A stretch of 64,000 nt of DNA from Caldalkalibacillus thermarum (GTDB taxonomy: Bacteria; Bacillota; Bacilli; Caldalkalibacillales; Caldalkalibacillaceae), in NCBI RefSeq assembly GCF_014644735.1, contig NZ_BMKZ01000004.1, forward strand, positions 1-64,000, in the 5' to 3' direction. The position numbers and the translations under genes were made by a program. The notes under the pieces were generated by a model. That model searched no databases. It was not told the origin of the DNA and saw only the letters and a list, made by a program, of their open reading frames with translations. How positions within the stretch are numbered: the first letter of the stretch is position 1; every line of letters begins with the position of its first letter. Shown here in pieces: positions 1 through 7,795 of the stretch.

Positions 1-156
1 GTTACTTGAAAACGACCATTTGGATGGTGTTTGTCAAGAGCGAGAGCGGTCATGCGTATACAAACCTTAATACTTTACTCCTTCGGAGTAGCTAGCTCTA
101 GTTTTTCATAGAACTTTTTACACTACCGTCATTTAGATGGGTGACTTTAATCTATT

Positions 157-204
157 ATTTATTCTTGTCTAGATTTACTTTAGGCCAAAAATTTATTCTT
201 GTCT
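157..204. repeat. 14-bp direct repeat pair, 34 bp apart start to start
   Basis: ATTTATTCTTGTCT occurs at 157-170 and again, unchanged, at 191-204. The second copy runs into the FNR-like palindrome at 203. Paired direct repeats directly upstream of an activator site could be a binding site for a second regulator; that is inference. Confidence 0.6.
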
Positions 205-220
205 GTGAGTACGATCACAG
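203..220. promoter_or_regulatory. FNR/CRP-type palindrome
   Basis: CTGTGA-N6-TCACAG is a perfect inverted repeat with the TGTGA-N6-TCACA core bound by Bacillus FNR. Its centre is 211.5. A possible -10 (TATATT, 242-247) puts the centre about 42 bp before the predicted transcription start, the place expected for class II activation. The gene it served is now represented by the hemerythrin remnant at 440-686. Confidence 0.7.
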
Positions 221-224
221 ATAT

Positions 225-239
225 TGAGAATCATTATCA
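225..239. promoter_or_regulatory. Fur box (15-bp 7-1-7 palindrome)
   Basis: TGAGAATCATTATCA matches the Bacillus Fur/Zur/PerR-type 7-1-7 box TGATAAT-N-ATTATCA at 13 of 14 positions. It lies between the FNR-like site and the TATATT at 242-247, so bound Fur would cover the core promoter. A fur gene is present at 28067. The closely related PerR box (TTATAAT-type) fits less well. Confidence 0.65.
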
Positions 240-439
240 TATATATTCTACTTCAGGAAATGATAATCTTTATATCTGGTTTTATATTTAACCGCTAAGT
301 CAATATGAAGTATATCCGTTTGATCATGATTTATGCCTGCTTATGATCAGCGCTGTGGTTATTGGTTGTCAGCAGGAGATGAACGTTTCCACCTTTTGGT
401 CAGACCTGTACGCTGAGTGAAACAATTGAGAATACTCTA

Positions 440-686
440 ATGCCTAGCGGAGCGAATGAAGAAGATTCGCCAAGGCCATTTGGATGCGGTCATATGAATA
501 TGGGTGACATGTTGAATGTGACACTCTCCGCGCCATTGAAGCAATTAAAGGAAGAACATGTTCCGTTGAGAAAAGCGATGGATGTATTTTATGCAACAGC
601 CCAACGAAGAAAACGTGCTTTTTCCAATGGCTGAACGCATGTTGACAACGGAAGAAAAAGAGAAATTGCAACAGCAGTTTCAGTAA
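440..686 (+). pseudogene. Hemerythrin-domain protein remnant (internal deletion and frameshift)
   Basis: The first part, read from 440, contains LKEEHVPLRKAMDVFY, which looks like the start of an HHE hemerythrin cation-binding domain. About 50 residues later the reading continues in another frame, from about 594 to the stop at 684-686, with NEENVLFPMAERML, the typical last helix of the same domain (EExLFP motif). The middle helices carrying most of the iron-ligand His residues are missing. The simplest explanation is an internal deletion of roughly 80 codons that also changed the frame. Such proteins bind oxygen or NO through a di-iron site, which would suit the FNR and Fur sites upstream. 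The function is certainly lost in this form. Confidence 0.7.
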
Positions 687-702
687 CTAGTGTTTTGATC
701 GG

Positions 703-751
703 TAAAAAATGGGGTATCTTCTTACGTAAGCAAGGATACCCCATTAATTTT
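703..751 (+). terminator. Intrinsic terminator after hemerythrin remnant
   Basis: ATGGGGTATC (709-718) pairs perfectly with GATACCCCAT (735-744). A-rich sequence precedes it and TTAATTTT follows. The loop contains a smaller palindrome (721-730). Confidence 0.75.
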
Positions 752-811
752 GGAGTGACACGCAGCGGAGGAGTTACTATGAGGTGTTAAATCCAAAGGA
801 GTAGTGGAACA

Positions 812-1315
812 ATGAAACTGAAACCGGGTCAAGTTTTGTTTCATCAAGGCGACACAGGCTCCCTTTATCACCTTAAAGAGGGCTTGCTTAAAATTGTCCG
901 TGTGAAGGAGGATGGCACCTCCACACTGGTCAACCTGATTCTTCCGGGGGAAATTTTTCCCCATCATTCATTGTTGACACAAAAGGAGTATTTTGGCACC
1001 GCGGTTGCCCTTCTCAATAGTGAAGTGGAGATCATCACCAGTGACAGCTGGTATCACGAGCTGGACCAAAACCCGGAGCGCCTGAAAGAGATTGCTTTGG
1101 TGTTGCAGGAAAAATTAAGGATGATGCAGCAGCGGATTGACCAGCTGACGGCGGTGAAACCAGCGGAACGGTTTGAGCTAGCAGAACGGTGGTTCAGGCG
1201 TCATTTTCCCCATTTAGTGCTGGCCGATGTGCTCAACCAGGAAGAAATCGGCCAGTTCATCGGTGTGCGGCGTGAGACGGTCAACCGCTTGCTCAGGAAG
1301 CGTTGCCGTCCATAG
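812..1315 (+). CDS. Short Crp/Fnr-family transcriptional regulator
   Basis: A 167-residue protein with a cyclic-nucleotide-binding-type beta roll (GQVLFHQGDTGSLY near residues 7-20), a dimerisation helix around 85-110 and a helix-turn-helix at about 141-161 (EEIGQFIGVRRETVNRLL). Family members usually have 220-240 residues. This one lacks the first 30 or so and stops right after the recognition helix, so the C-terminal wing is missing. An in-frame stop at 788-790 and a good AAAGGAG site at 795-801 support the start. No iron-sulphur cysteines are visible. The two palindromes in the gap before acuA are possible targets of this protein or of FNR (8931-9656). It may be a compact functional regulator or a slightly truncated one. 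Confidence 0.75.
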   Translation: MKLKPGQVLFHQGDTGSLYHLKEGLLKIVRVKEDGTSTLVNLILPGEIFPHHSLLTQKEYFGTAVALLNSEVEIITSDSWYHELDQNPERLKEIALVLQEKLRMMQQRIDQLTAVKPAERFELAERWFRRHFPHLVLADVLNQEEIGQFIGVRRETVNRLLRKRCRP

Positions 1316-1332
1316 CTCCCTAGAAAGTTGGG

Positions 1333-1348
1333 TGTGACTGCTGTCACA
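1333..1348. promoter_or_regulatory. FNR/CRP-type site upstream of acuA (distal)
   Basis: TGTGA-CTGCTG-TCACA is an exact match to the TGTGA-N6-TCACA consensus. Its centre, 1340.5, is 41 bp (four helical turns) from the centre of the next site. Confidence 0.75.
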
Positions 1349-1372
1349 ATTTGTTCAAGGAACGGCCTGAAT

Positions 1373-1444
1373 CAGTGACAGATATCACTGTAACAAGCGA
1401 AGCGGGCCTTTAAAGTTTTAGATAGCTAAGAGACATGAGATAAT
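1373..1444 (+). promoter_or_regulatory. Proximal FNR/CRP-type site and acuA promoter
   Basis: CAGTGA-N6-TCACTG (1373-1390) is a perfect palindrome close to the FNR consensus. Downstream is a likely -10, GATAAT at 1439-1444, with a poor -35 (GTTTTA near 1415-1420). The predicted start near 1451 places the operator centre at about -70, a class I activation position. The weak -35 fits a promoter that needs an activator. Confidence 0.6.
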
Positions 1445-1476
1445 AGAGGGAAAACAATCCTCATCGGGAGGAATTT

Positions 1477-2112
1477 ATGGTGGAGCATACCAAAACTTTT
1501 TATCGTGATACCACTGAGTTTGAGGGGCGGACAATTAACATTCAAGGGCCGGTTACGCATGAAGAGCTTAAGGGTTATGATTTTCATGAAGGTTTAACGG
1601 CTTTCAGGCCGCCTGAACAGCAGTATAAAGCCTTGCTGTCGATTGCCCAATTGCCCGAGGCCCGCATTATTGTTTCCCTGGATGGCCATATGATTGTGGC
1701 TTATGTTACGTTTTTGTACCCCGATCCACTTGAAAGATGGTCGGAAGAAAAGATGGAAGATTTGCTGGAATTGGGGGCCATTGAGGTTGCCCCTCCTTAC
1801 CGTAACATCGGGCTGGCCAAACGTATGCTGCAAGTGGCCTTCCGGGATGACGCCATGGAAGATTATATTGTCATCAGTACGGAGTATTACTGGCACTGGG
1901 ATTTAAAGGGAACAGGTTTGTCTGTGTGGGAGTACCGCAAAGTGATGGAGAAGGTGATGGGCAGTGTGGGGCTGACCTGGTTTGCCACCGACGACCCCGA
2001 GATATGTTCCCATCCTGCCAATTGCTTAATGGCCCGGATTGGTAAACGTGTCCCCATGAGCTCCATTGAAAAGTTTGACCGCATGCGCTTTAAACGCCGG
2101 TTTATGTATTAG
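1477..2112 (+). CDS. acuA: Acetoin utilization protein AcuA (acetyl-CoA synthetase acetyltransferase)
   Basis: A GNAT-family N-acetyltransferase of 211 residues, the usual AcuA length. In B. subtilis AcuA acetylates a lysine of acetyl-CoA synthetase AcsA and switches it off; AcuC reverses this. The acetyl-CoA binding motif is visible as APPYRNIGLAKRML near residues 105-120. The ATG follows a GGAGG site at 1467-1471. It is first of three genes in the order acuA-acuB-acuC, as in B. subtilis, but acsA itself is not next door. Two FNR-like palindromes precede it, an arrangement I do not know from B. subtilis acu, where CcpA control is described. Confidence 0.93.
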   Translation: MVEHTKTFYRDTTEFEGRTINIQGPVTHEELKGYDFHEGLTAFRPPEQQYKALLSIAQLPEARIIVSLDGHMIVAYVTFLYPDPLERWSEEKMEDLLELGAIEVAPPYRNIGLAKRMLQVAFRDDAMEDYIVISTEYYWHWDLKGTGLSVWEYRKVMEKVMGSVGLTWFATDDPEICSHPANCLMARIGKRVPMSSIEKFDRMRFKRRFMY

Positions 2113-2183
2113 GCACGTAAGTATGACCATGCCAAATGGGCGTCGTTTTTTAACCGTTGTTTAAACACAAGGAGGCATAGGAG

Positions 2184-2897
2184 ATGCAAATAGAAGAGGT
2201 GATGAAACGGAAGGTGATCACTGTCTCTCCAAGCACAACCATTAGGGAAGCCAGGCGTTTGTGTCAGGAACACCGCATACGCCATCTCCCGGTGGTCGAG
2301 GGGGAGACGCTGGTGGGGATTATTTCTGACCGGGATTTGCGGGACGCCCTTCCTTCTGTGATCCACAAAGAAGTTGAAGTGGACGACATATATCAACATC
2401 CGGTTTCATCCGTCATGAAAAAAGATGTGATCACCATTCATCCTTTAGATTTTATTGAAGAAGCAGCGTTAACGCTGTATACAGCCAAAATCGGCTGTTT
2501 GCCAGTTGTCAGCCAGGGGAAACTGGTGGGCATCGTCACGGAATCCGATATTCTCCATTCCCTGGTAGAATTGATGGGTGTAGACCGGCCCAGTTCATAT
2601 CTTAAAATCGAGGTGGACGATACCACTGGGCGTCTGGCCGATGTAGCCCAGATTATTAAAGAGTGTCATGTCAATATTTCCAATGTGTATGTTTACCCCA
2701 GCAAGAAAAAAGGCAAGAAAAATCTTAGTTTCAGGGTAGAGACTATCGATCCCCGCCCCATCATTGAACGGATTGAACAGCATGGTTTCCGGGTGATCTG
2801 GCCGGAAAAGCTGGACGTGAAGCACAACGCACAGGAAAAAACTCAGCAAAGAATGAAAGCAAAGGAGCAAAACAATGATGGGTCGGCCAACCTCTAA
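2184..2897 (+). CDS. acuB: Acetoin utilization protein AcuB (CBS-CBS-ACT)
   Basis: A 237-residue protein with two CBS domains (about residues 1-60 and 75-135) and a C-terminal ACT-like domain beginning near 140 (YLKIEVDDTTGRLADVAQII). CBS pairs bind adenosine ligands, and the ACT part suggests a second small-molecule input. Its exact job in the acu system is not established. A strong AAGGAGG site at 2170-2176 precedes the ATG. Its last 23 bases overlap acuC, so the two are translationally coupled. It is slightly longer than the B. subtilis protein owing to a lysine/glutamine-rich tail, which carries the acuC ribosome binding site in its coding sequence. Confidence 0.92.
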   Translation: MQIEEVMKRKVITVSPSTTIREARRLCQEHRIRHLPVVEGETLVGIISDRDLRDALPSVIHKEVEVDDIYQHPVSSVMKKDVITIHPLDFIEEAALTLYTAKIGCLPVVSQGKLVGIVTESDILHSLVELMGVDRPSSYLKIEVDDTTGRLADVAQIIKECHVNISNVYVYPSKKKGKKNLSFRVETIDPRPIIERIEQHGFRVIWPEKLDVKHNAQEKTQQRMKAKEQNNDGSANL

Positions 2898-4071
2898 GCC
2901 TATCTTCATTTACAGCGAAGCGGTGCTCAACTATTTTTTTCATGATGAGCATCCTTTCAACCAGAAGCGGATCGCTTTAACCAAACAATTGCTGGAATGT
3001 TGTGGATTTTTAATCCCGGACCAGGTGCGTGCTCCCCGCATGGCCACCGATGAGGAGCTCTTGCTTGTCCACGACAGGGAGTATATTGAAGCGGTTAAAA
3101 AGGCGAGTCAAGTGTCAGGGCAGTCTTCTCCCGGACAGGAGCATCCCGAATTCCATCCTTTCGGCTTAGGAACTGAAGATACCCCTCTTTTTCCTGACAT
3201 GCACCGGCAAGCAGTATTGGCGGTGGGCGGAACCTTGCTGGGGGCGGAGTTGATCGCCCAAGGCCGTACCAAACGCGTCCTCAATCTGGCCGGGGGATTG
3301 CATCATGCCCAGCGGGGAAAGGCCTCTGGATTTTGCATCTATAATGACTGTGCCGTGGCTATTGAGTATGTGCGCAGGCAATATGACATGAAGGTGCTGT
3401 ATATTGACACCGATGCCCATCATGGCGATGGGGTGCAGTGGATCTTTTACCATGATCCTCATGTGTTTACCTTTTCCATTCACGAAACGGGCCGCTACTT
3501 ATATCCTGGTACGGGTCATGTCAACGAAAAGGGCATTGGCGAAGGGTATGGTTATTGCTTAAACTTGCCGGTCGATGCCTTTACTCAGGACGCGTCCTGG
3601 CTGGATTGTTTTGAAAGGGGTTTAGAAGCCGTGCTTCAGTTTTTTAAGCCGGATATCATTATCAGCCAGCACGGCTGTGATGCCCATTTTTATGATCCGC
3701 TGACCCATTTGGCAGGGTCCATGTCGATCTATGTCCGTATGCCTGAGTTGATCAAGCAGGCAGCCGAAACCTATACGGGAGGAAAATGGCTGGCCGTTGG
3801 TGGCGGGGGGTATGACATCTACCGTGTTGTACCCCGTGCTTGGGGATTGTTGTGGATGGTCATGAACGATGTGCCAGTCAAGCAAGGGCCATTGCCTGAA
3901 TCTTGGCTGTCTGCTGTCAGGGCTCATGTTAATGGCCCGGTGCCTGCTTTATGGCTGGATGAGGAAGAGGTGCTGCCTGTTATCCCCCGTCAGAAGGAGA
4001 TTGAGGAGAAGAACCGGCTCATGCTTAAGCAAGCCTTATCCTACTTGCGCCAGCAAGTGGGACCACACTAG
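2875..4071 (+). CDS. acuC: AcuC, class I/II histone-deacetylase-like lysine deacetylase
   Basis: A 398-residue zinc-dependent deacetylase of the histone deacetylase superfamily. The key segments are present: GGLHHAQRGKASGFC (general-acid His pair and substrate channel), DTDAHHGDGVQ (zinc-binding Asp and His), and SQHGCDAH and VGGGGYD (second zinc Asp and transition-state region). In B. subtilis AcuC removes the acetyl group placed by AcuA on AcsA and so reactivates acetate assimilation. The ATG at 2875 follows AAAGGAG (2861-2867), inside the end of acuB. The length matches the family. A terminator at 4132-4156 ends the operon. Confidence 0.94.
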   Translation: MMGRPTSKPIFIYSEAVLNYFFHDEHPFNQKRIALTKQLLECCGFLIPDQVRAPRMATDEELLLVHDREYIEAVKKASQVSGQSSPGQEHPEFHPFGLGTEDTPLFPDMHRQAVLAVGGTLLGAELIAQGRTKRVLNLAGGLHHAQRGKASGFCIYNDCAVAIEYVRRQYDMKVLYIDTDAHHGDGVQWIFYHDPHVFTFSIHETGRYLYPGTGHVNEKGIGEGYGYCLNLPVDAFTQDASWLDCFERGLEAVLQFFKPDIIISQHGCDAHFYDPLTHLAGSMSIYVRMPELIKQAAETYTGGKWLAVGGGGYDIYRVVPRAWGLLWMVMNDVPVKQGPLPESWLSAVRAHVNGPVPALWLDEEEVLPVIPRQKEIEEKNRLMLKQALSYLRQQVGPH

Positions 4072-4131
4072 CCCAAAACCACCTAAAAAGTGATTTCATA
4101 AAAATAAATAAAACAGATGTAATAAACGATG

Positions 4132-4156
4132 CAGGGGAATGTTTTTCCCCTGTTCT
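4132..4156. terminator. Terminator shared by acuC and the converging small gene
   Basis: CAGGGGAA (4132-4139) pairs with TTCCCCTG (4145-4152), followed by TTCTT. It lies between two converging genes. Confidence 0.7.
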
Positions 4157-4159
4157 TGA

Positions 4160-4354
4160 TCATGGTGCACATGGATGCCGGGGGTCGATCCGTTGTCTGG
4201 CTGTCCAATATTCATCCTTTATCAGTTCATCGTAAAGCTCCAGGCTGCTGAAACCATCTTCCCACAATACATAACAATCCTTCTCATGCACTTTGATCAC
4301 CACACCCAGTGTGCCATCTATTCTAAATCTGACCACGTCCCCTACCTGAAGCAC
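4160..4354 (-). CDS. Small conserved-looking protein, unknown function
   Basis: A 64-residue protein starting at a GTG with an AAAGGAGGGG site about six bases upstream. It has a compact pattern of alternating hydrophobic residues (VGDVVRFRIDGTLGVVIKV) resembling a small SH3-like or KOW-like beta barrel, as in several short Bacillus proteins such as the DUF2187 type. I do not recognise a specific family. It converges on acuC and is divergent from the fixABCX promoter region. The strong ribosome binding site is the main support. Confidence 0.6.
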   Translation of the reverse strand: MLQVGDVVRFRIDGTLGVVIKVHEKDCYVLWEDGFSSLELYDELIKDEYWTARQRIDPRHPCAP

Positions 4355-4512
4355 GATTTCCCCCTCCTTTGGCTTTTGTCGTAAACAGATGCCTGTTTTT
4401 CATTAGGCTGTTCTGTTTCCAATTTAGCAGGGAGGATCCCGCCAAGCAGTTATATTTGTCACCTTGGCTGTCATGTTCTCAGAATTGTCGATTTTTTATT
4501 TTTGAAATTATT

Positions 4513-4555
4513 CGTGATTTATATCACAGGCAACTGAGTGCTGCTTTGTTAAGAT
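4513..4555 (+). promoter_or_regulatory. FNR-type site at about -41.5 and promoter of fixABCX
   Basis: CGTGA-TTTATA-TCACA (4513-4528) differs from TGTGA-N6-TCACA at one base; its centre is 4520.5. A -10, TAAGAT (4550-4555), predicts a start near 4562, so the site is centred at about -41.5, the classical class II FNR/CRP position. No good -35 is present, as expected when the activator replaces it. This is the best-placed activator site in the window. Confidence 0.72.
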
Positions 4556-4654
4556 GAACAAGGAGCAAGCTTGTCTCAGCCTTGGCTGTCTATGCCAGGC
4601 TTGAAGAAGATGGCCGGGAAATGTGCCCAGATGAGGAGAGGAGCGTGATAAGAG

Positions 4655-5482
4655 ATGCACATTGTCGTTTGTATCAAGCAGGTGCCGGATACCAAAGTGA
4701 TTAAAATGAATCCCAAAACCAAAACCATAGACCGGGCCAGTGCACCTGCCATTTTGAATCCGTATGATGCCCATGCGGTGGAAGAAGCAGTCCGCCTGAA
4801 GCAGCGTTATGGGGGAACTGTTTCTGTCCTGACCATGGGACCGCCCCCTGCGGTGAAAGCGATCAAAAAGTGTATTGAAATCGGTGCCGATGACGGTTAC
4901 ATGATTTCCGACCGGGCCTTCGCCGGAGCGGATACCCTGGCGACCAGTTATGCTTTGAGCAAGGCATTAGAGAAAATCTCCACAATTAAACCGATTGACT
5001 TGATTTTATGCGGCAAGATGAGCATTGACGGTGATACCGGTCAGGTGGGTCCGGGCATTGCCCGCCGGCTGGACATTCCACCCTTAACAGCGGTGAAAAA
5101 GATTGCAGAGCTTAACCTTAAAGACCGGTATATCATCGTGCACCGCAAGCTGGAGGATGGCTATGAAGTGGTTCAGTCTTGCCTGCCTTGCCTGTGTGCA
5201 GTTGAAAAAGAGATTAACGACCTCTCCTATGCCCCGTTGCCCAACATGATCAAGGCGGCCCGTTACCAGCCTCAAATCTGGTCTGTGGATGATTTGGAGG
5301 ATGTGGACCGCAAACAACTGGGCTTAAAGGGATCGCCAACGGTGGTTGGTAAAATATGGACCCCTGAAAAACCTCAAGGAGGCACCCTGTTGGAGGGGGA
5401 CATACAGGAGCAGGTGCAGCAACTGCTAGATATTGTCCTGCAAAAAAGAGAGTTGTTCACTGAACGGGAGGGAGTCCGATGA
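4655..5482 (+). CDS. fixA: Electron transfer flavoprotein beta subunit (FixA type)
   Basis: A 275-residue EtfB/FixA protein, opening with the family signature CIKQVPDT and with NPYDAHAVEEA and GKMSIDGDTGQVGPGIA around residues 35-45 and 115-131. It pairs with the next gene product to form an electron transfer flavoprotein. In the context of fixC and fixX, the complex is expected to oxidise NADH and split electrons between quinone and a low-potential ferredoxin or flavodoxin (flavin-based bifurcation). The stop overlaps the start of fixB by 4 bases (ATGA). Its length is above that of the house-keeping EtfB, in keeping with the Fix group. Confidence 0.9.
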   Translation: MHIVVCIKQVPDTKVIKMNPKTKTIDRASAPAILNPYDAHAVEEAVRLKQRYGGTVSVLTMGPPPAVKAIKKCIEIGADDGYMISDRAFAGADTLATSYALSKALEKISTIKPIDLILCGKMSIDGDTGQVGPGIARRLDIPPLTAVKKIAELNLKDRYIIVHRKLEDGYEVVQSCLPCLCAVEKEINDLSYAPLPNMIKAARYQPQIWSVDDLEDVDRKQLGLKGSPTVVGKIWTPEKPQGGTLLEGDIQEQVQQLLDIVLQKRELFTEREGVR

Positions 5483-6504
5483 ATCTGGATGAGTTTAAAG
5501 GCGTCTGGGTGTTTATAGAACAGCGTGATCGTGAGGTGGCTCCCGTTTCCTTGGAGCTCCTCGGTGCCGGGCGGGCTTTGGCTGACAAACGGGGAGTGGA
5601 GCTGGCCGGTATTTTAATCGGCCACAATGTGAAAGACTTAACAAATACACTGTTTCAGTATGGTGCTGACAAGGTTTATGTCTATGATGCTCCCATCTTC
5701 AGCCAGTACCGCACCGAACCGTACATGCACGCCGTGGTGGAGGCCTGTCGCAAATATAAGCCTGAAATCATGCTGTACGGGGCCACCTCAACAGGGAAAG
5801 ATCTGGCCAGTGCTGTGGCCACTGATCTGGCCACGGGATTGACGGCTGACTGCACCATGTTGGATGTTGATCCGGAGACTGGCTTGCTTGAAGCCAGCCG
5901 TCCGGCCTTTGGGGGCAACATTATGGCCACGATTTTATGCAAAAAGCATCGGCCCCAAATGGCCACGGTGCGTCCCAAAGTGATGAAAGCCCTTGCTCCT
6001 GAACCGGGCAGACGGGGCCAAGTGGTTGAGGAGCAAATCACCTTAACAGAAGATGAGGTGCGGACCAAAGTACTGGAAGTGGTCAGAGAGACAACCAAGC
6101 GGCCCCGCCTGGACGAAGCGGATATTATTGTCGCCGGAGGCAAAGGCTTGAAGGATGCTGAAGGCTTTCAGCTTTGCTATAAGTTAGCCGAGGTGTTGGG
6201 TGCTTCGGTCGGCGCCAGCCGGGATGCTGTAGAGGCGGGGTGGATTGATCATCACCACCAAATTGGGCAGACCGGGGTGACCGTCACCCCAAAAATCTAC
6301 TTTGCTATCGGCATTTCAGGTGCCATTCAGCATGTGGTGGGCATGCAAAACTCAGAATTGATCATTGCTATCAATAATGATCCCAACGCGCCCATCTTTC
6401 AAACCTGCCATTACGGCATTGTCGGTGATGCTTTCGAGGTCGTACCGGCGTTGATTGCAGCCTTTAAAGAGGCTCTCTACAGAGAGGAGGTTCAACATGC
6501 CTGA
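5479..6504 (+). CDS. fixB: Electron transfer flavoprotein alpha subunit (FixB type)
   Basis: A 341-residue EtfA/FixB protein. The N-terminal half is the alpha/beta ETF domain; the C-terminal third has the FAD-binding signature GGKGLKDAEGF and GASRDAVEAGWIDHHHQIGQTGVTVTPK. It binds the FAD that shuttles electrons to FixC. No N-terminal ferredoxin domain is fused, unlike some clostridial EtfA proteins. It overlaps fixA by 4 bases and fixC by 8 bases, so the four proteins are probably made in matched amounts. Confidence 0.92.
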   Translation: MNLDEFKGVWVFIEQRDREVAPVSLELLGAGRALADKRGVELAGILIGHNVKDLTNTLFQYGADKVYVYDAPIFSQYRTEPYMHAVVEACRKYKPEIMLYGATSTGKDLASAVATDLATGLTADCTMLDVDPETGLLEASRPAFGGNIMATILCKKHRPQMATVRPKVMKALAPEPGRRGQVVEEQITLTEDEVRTKVLEVVRETTKRPRLDEADIIVAGGKGLKDAEGFQLCYKLAEVLGASVGASRDAVEAGWIDHHHQIGQTGVTVTPKIYFAIGISGAIQHVVGMQNSELIIAINNDPNAPIFQTCHYGIVGDAFEVVPALIAAFKEALYREEVQHA

Positions 6505-7795
6505 AAAATTTGATTGTATCATTGTGGGAGCCGGACCTGCTGGTGTGTCTTGTGCCTATACGCTGGCCAAAGCAGGATTGGATGTGTTGATCATTGAGCG
6601 GGGGGAATATCCTGGAGCCAAAAATGTCATGGGTGGTGTGTTGTACCGCAAAATGCTGGACGACATCATCCCGGGTTTTTACAAGGAGGCTCCGCTGGAG
6701 AGGCCGGTGGTGGAGCAGCGCTTTATGCTGCTGGATCGGGAATCGGCTGTCACATTCAGCTATAAGGGTTTGGAATGGGCCAGGGAGCCGTACAACTGTT
6801 TTACGGTGCTCAGGGCCAAGTTTGATCAATGGTTTGCCCAGAAAGCAGTTGAAGCCGGGGCCTTGCTCGTTAACGAAACAGTGGTCAAGGAATGTATTGT
6901 CCAAGACGGACGGGTGGTTGGCGTGCGTACCGACCGTCCTGATGGAGATGTTTACGCCGATGTAGTTGTGTTGGCTGACGGTGTGAACTCTCTGTTAGCC
7001 AAATCATTGGGATTTCATAAGGAATGGCAACCTGATGAAGTGGCTTTAGCTACCATGGAAGTGCTTAAACTGGACAAGGCTGCCATTGAAGCACGTTTTA
7101 ATCTGGAGCCGAACCAGGGTTGTACCATTGAGATTTTTGGAGATGCCACCCAGGGCATTTTGGGCACCGGTTTTGTCTACACCAACAAGGACAGCATCAA
7201 TGTTGGCGTTGGTGCCTTATTGTCTGGTTTGATCAAACATAAGCTGAAACCGTACGAACTGTTGGAACGGCTGAAACAGCATCCCCTGATTCAGCCCTTG
7301 ATCGCTGGCAGTGAGCCTCAGGAATATCTGGCACACCTCATTCCAGAAGGAGGCTGGCGTTCCATGCCCAAACTGGTGGGTCATGGGGTGCTGGTCGTGG
7401 GAGATGCGGCCCAGCTGGTCAATTCCATCCACCGGGAGGGATCCAACCTGGCCATGACTTCCGGAGTACTGGCTGCCGAGGCCATCATGACGGCCAAAGA
7501 GCTGAATGATTTTTCGGAGAATGTTCTGGACAGTTACCGTGTTAATCTGTTAAACAGCTATGTTGGACAGGACTTGAAAAAGTACAAAGATACCACCCGT
7601 CACTTTGAACGTTTCCCGCAATACTTTGAACAGTATATCCCTATGCTGAACAGGGCAGCCAGCCACTTCTTCACGGTGGATGGCACACCAAAAAAAGAAA
7701 TACAAAAGCAGTTGATCCGCCAGTTGGGGACGGTTGGAGAACGGTTTAAAATCGCGCGGGATATGATCCGCGCCTGGAAGGTGATCAAAGGATGA
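6497..7795 (+). CDS. fixC: FixC flavoprotein (ETF:quinone oxidoreductase-like)
   Basis: A 432-residue FAD protein of the geranylgeranyl reductase/FixC family. The dinucleotide-binding motif is IIVGAGPAGVSCAYTLAKAG at residues 8-27, and VLVVGDAAQLVN near 300 is the second FAD-contact motif. FixC receives electrons from FixAB and passes them to quinone, working together with FixX. The start at 6497 is chosen because GAGGAGG lies seven bases upstream and the Rossmann motif then begins close to the N terminus; an upstream in-frame start at 6455 has no such site. Overlaps with both neighbours are typical of this operon. Confidence 0.92.
   Translation: MPEKFDCIIVGAGPAGVSCAYTLAKAGLDVLIIERGEYPGAKNVMGGVLYRKMLDDIIPGFYKEAPLERPVVEQRFMLLDRESAVTFSYKGLEWAREPYNCFTVLRAKFDQWFAQKAVEAGALLVNETVVKECIVQDGRVVGVRTDRPDGDVYADVVVLADGVNSLLAKSLGFHKEWQPDEVALATMEVLKLDKAAIEARFNLEPNQGCTIEIFGDATQGILGTGFVYTNKDSINVGVGALLSGLIKHKLKPYELLERLKQHPLIQPLIAGSEPQEYLAHLIPEGGWRSMPKLVGHGVLVVGDAAQLVNSIHREGSNLAMTSGVLAAEAIMTAKELNDFSENVLDSYRVNLLNSYVGQDLKKYKDTTRHFERFPQYFEQYIPMLNRAASHFFTVDGTPKKEIQKQLIRQLGTVGERFKIARDMIRAWKVIKG

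Larger units (their letters stand above)
1..439. other. AT-rich non-coding stretch left of hemerythrin remnant
   Basis: I see no convincing gene here. The stretch holds a small hairpin (stem ACTCC/GGAGT near 75-88), a 14-bp direct repeat, an FNR-type palindrome, a Fur box and a possible -10, each listed separately. It looks like the control region of an operon whose coding part has largely decayed. Confidence 0.6.

Noticed and set aside
1460-1475. Hairpin TCCTC/GAGGA over the acuA ribosome site
   Set aside because: Only five pairs with a short loop; unlikely to matter compared with the ald hairpin.
5682-6143. 153-codon minus-strand ORF
   Set aside because: Shadow of fixB; rich in Ser/Ala/Val as expected from a reverse frame.
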